Below, one piece after another: positions 61,599 through 64,000 of a DNA stretch of 64,000 nt; positions within the stretch are counted from its first letter, which is position 1; every line of letters starts with the position of its first letter. The notes beneath the pieces are model-generated. The model made no database searches. It was not told the origin of the DNA and saw nothing but the letters and a program-made list of their open reading frames with translations. Position numbers and translations under genes: made by a program. The DNA comes from Theobroma cacao. Its lineage: Eukaryota; Streptophyta; Magnoliopsida; Malvales; Malvaceae. Location of the stretch: positions 2,504,666 to 2,568,665 of the forward strand of contig NC_030851.1 of assembly GCF_000208745.1 (NCBI RefSeq). The letters are read 5' to 3'.

Positions 61599-63710
61599 TC
61601 ACTGATAATCACATGAATCTGTCAAGTTAAGGGGTTTCCCAAGTTTGTTTCCTCTAAGAGTGACAGAGCACCTGAATCTCCCATAAAACTTGGTCTTTAC
61701 CAATGTGCCCAAAATGTAGGCCCTTGACCTCATCACAAATGTCAGGTTCAGGGGCACTGCTATGCCTTCCAAGTGCTCTCTAGAGTTCACAAGAGCGGGT
61801 ATCCCACCATATAGTGGCACTTGATTCCCTTGCACAATCGTTACCACTTTCCGCTGACTCTTTCTTGATAGAGTAAACTTCTTCATCTGTTCCATACGTT
61901 AATAACCAACCAATTAGATAAAGAAAGCATTATTAAACTCCTGGTAAAAAATTTTCTTCATGTTATTGGCACATGAATTTTACTCAGAAAATTGATTATC
62001 CAGTTTCCAGTTACAAATCTTTCCCTTCCCATTAACACCTTTCATCTTCACCTAAAAGCCTAGCTCATGCTTGACACTTGACTTAAAGAAAAGAAAACTC
62101 ATTGCATAAAGCCAACCATCTTTTCCATCAAACCTGACAATGTTAAGAACCCCCAGTTTAAAACTTTGGAACATTCCTTCCTATCCTAGGGGTGAAGTGT
62201 GAACTAATGTTTTGTCCCAATGCCTGGAAGACAGCTAAGCTGTGCCCTGCACGAAAGCAAATAGATAAGCTGCAAAGCAAACGGCCATTTCCATAACGAA
62301 ACAGACGAATAGCATAGGGTTTCTCTCTGTGGGACCCTATTGAGATTATGTTAGTTGCAGTTCTTGCAGCCTTTTTAATGGCACTCGAATAAAGACACCC
62401 AATAGCATTCAAAGCCCTCTGCTAAAATTTTTCCCACTTCTCTAGGCTGCTAACTGCTAGCCCAAAAAGACTTCTGACCAAAATGCTTTCCTTGCCTAGT
62501 CTAACCAGAACCACCATTTGTTAACTACGACTTACCACAACCCCAAGGATTAGAAAAATGTGTTTTACTTTTACCTGTCCAGAGGCAATTTTGAGCTGGA
62601 AATGGTGAAGCTCCCAAGGGGTAGAGGTCACATGGACAGCATAGAAAGTAGCTGGGTTTCTGTATGAAATCTTGACCGTTGAATTTAGTGAAAGCATATC
62701 TGTTGGCACCCCTGATTGATCATTTCCTGCCTGATAATAGAAGTTCTCGAACACTATGTGCTGCTCACACACCAACACACATAGTTTAGAGAAGAATGTT
62801 TATTAGTACTACTACTTGATTAAATTAATTAGTTCAATTAAAAAAACAATAAAGCTTAAATTGCGGGATTGAGCAATCAAAACGGCGCCCATTCCACATT
62901 CCTAGCCCCTAGATATCAGCAAAATGTCTAATTCCGCGATGGAAACCCGTGAACTGAGTCTCTGAGTTGACTCACAACGAAGAGAGGGTTAAACGTTTCC
63001 ATCGATGGAGAGGGAATTCCGTTTTGGTTTCAGGAAACATTCAATGCTAGGTGCCAAGTGCCAACTATGATTTCCTAATCAGTAATTATTGATTTACACA
63101 TTTTAAGTAAAACAACTGTAATCACAGAGTTTACTCAGTTCACAGAAAAAGTTTAGTGACCAAAAAGAGCAAAATTAGCTTAATGTTTACGATCACCATT
63201 GACCAAACCCGACTCCGGGAACAACTGAGTCAACTCAGTAGAAACCAATTTACAGAAAAAAGAACTCACCCTGACGAAGACTTTAGGCTTGTAACTTCTG
63301 CTAGCACCCCACAAGATCAAAGAAAACACCGCAAACAGCACGAAAAACAAGAAAACAAGGCAAAGATAAAGCCTGACGTTGTTAGCCCTGCGTCCATCGC
63401 GACCGTCCATTTCATCGTCATCGTCATCGTCATCATCGCCATGACCAATCTGCACATGCTTCCAAGCGGAAAGGCTCCTCGGGTTCTTAAGCGAAGCCGA
63501 GAACCTGGACGTAGACGACTCCCTGGAGTGGTGAATGGGGGAGCAATGGTAATAATGGTGCGTTGGTGAAGCCGTGGGACTCGACCCATACGACATCTTC
63601 TCGACGTCATGGTTCGAAGGGCTCTGAACGTAGTAAACAGGCCTTCTAGGGGACCTCGGTGGCCATGACGCATCAATACTCGTCCCTTCAGAATCCGTTT
63701 TCGCATGCAT
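61599..63710 (-). CDS. LEA_2 membrane protein, CC1-like (three exons)
   Basis: Minus-strand exons 63710-63270, 62760-62575 and 61886-61599 give 304 residues. The conserved start MHAKTDSEGTS and RSPRRPVYYVQSPS mark the family of Arabidopsis COMPANION OF CELLULOSE SYNTHASE 1/2. An in-frame ATG at 63785 is discounted because a TATA-like box (TATAAACA, 63802-63809) would place the transcription start after it. A run of eight Asp precedes one membrane span (about residues 114-135) and the extracytosolic LEA_2 domain (GVPTDMLSLNSTVKISYRN, HVTSTPWELHHFQLKIASGQ, VMRSRAYILGTLVKTKFYGR). Known for CC proteins: they hold cellulose synthase on microtubules under stress. The proline-rich insert of CC1 is absent, so the role is inferred. 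Confidence 0.92.
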
Positions 63711-63810
63711 TTTTCTCCTCCCTTTTCTGGCCAACACTTTGAGACAAAGATCAAGAAGATCAAAGGCTATGGTTTTCCAATACAAGCCTTTCGGGGGGGT
63801 TTGTTTATAT

Positions 63811-64000
63811 TAATTATTGGTAAACGAGAAAGGAAAGCGACGCAAGGAAGGAAGCGAGAAGCAATGTTACAGAGGGGGAGGAGTCGCTCTGTTTGCGTTT
63901 AATGTGCTTCCGACTTCAAGGTTTTTCGAGTCACGAGACACGGAAATTGATCCTGTTTTTGTCTATGTTTTTCTTAGGAGTGGAATGAGCACATTGCATG
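63811..64000. other. Upstream edge of the LEA_2 gene
   Basis: Promoter-proximal sequence of the minus-strand gene; nothing else recognised before the window ends. Confidence 0.4.

Noticed and set aside
63156..63569. Plus-strand open frame opposite the CC1-like first exon
   Set aside because: Shadow of a well-supported coding exon on the other strand.

Overview
The window is nuclear DNA of a flowering plant, a eudicot and probably a rosid. The genes are split by GT-AG introns, the spacers are very AT-rich, TATA boxes have the plant TATAAATA form, and the gene families (expansin-like A, SAUR, LHT-type transporter, SKn dehydrin, CC1-like LEA_2 protein) are plant-specific. I see no prokaryotic or organellar DNA. 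The species cannot be fixed from sequence alone.

Layout. 289-1799 (-) is a five-exon expansin-like A gene. 4218-11213 (-) is a thirteen-exon organellar alanyl-tRNA synthetase of 999 codons. 12009-41907 (+) is a 30-kb tandem array of intronless SAUR genes of the SAUR61-68/X15 type: 13 full-length copies, one truncated copy and three relics. It contains two promoter types: group A (copies 1-5, with decayed copy 6) and group B (copies 8-13). Copies 7 and 14 are more distinct. 45406-48048 and 54373-57134 (+) are two tandem five-exon amino-acid transporters of the LHT7/LHT8 type with unrelated N-termini. 60158-60816 (+) is a two-exon acidic FSK3 dehydrin with two DRE/CRT cores upstream. 61599-63710 (-) is a three-exon LEA_2 protein related to COMPANION OF CELLULOSE SYNTHASE 1.

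Between the genes lie hAT-type transposon remnants (one with a perfect 8-bp target duplication, one with a broken transposase end), several AT-rich inverted-repeat elements, two SINE-like sequences with an A-tail, a direct-repeat-flanked relic at 39.1-40.7 kb, and a (TA)n run with an assembly gap in the SAUR copy 8 promoter.

Functionally the window is rich in growth genes. SAURs are known to raise plasma-membrane H+-ATPase activity by inhibiting PP2C.D phosphatases, expansin-like proteins act in the wall, and CC1-like proteins link cellulose synthase to microtubules. Their proximity here does not prove co-regulation. The most informative part is the SAUR array: it preserves unit duplications, a lost stop codon, a fused relic, a transposon-interrupted copy and conserved promoter modules. 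Exon boundaries were placed by eye from splice consensus, reading-frame continuity and family similarity; no search or alignment was run.
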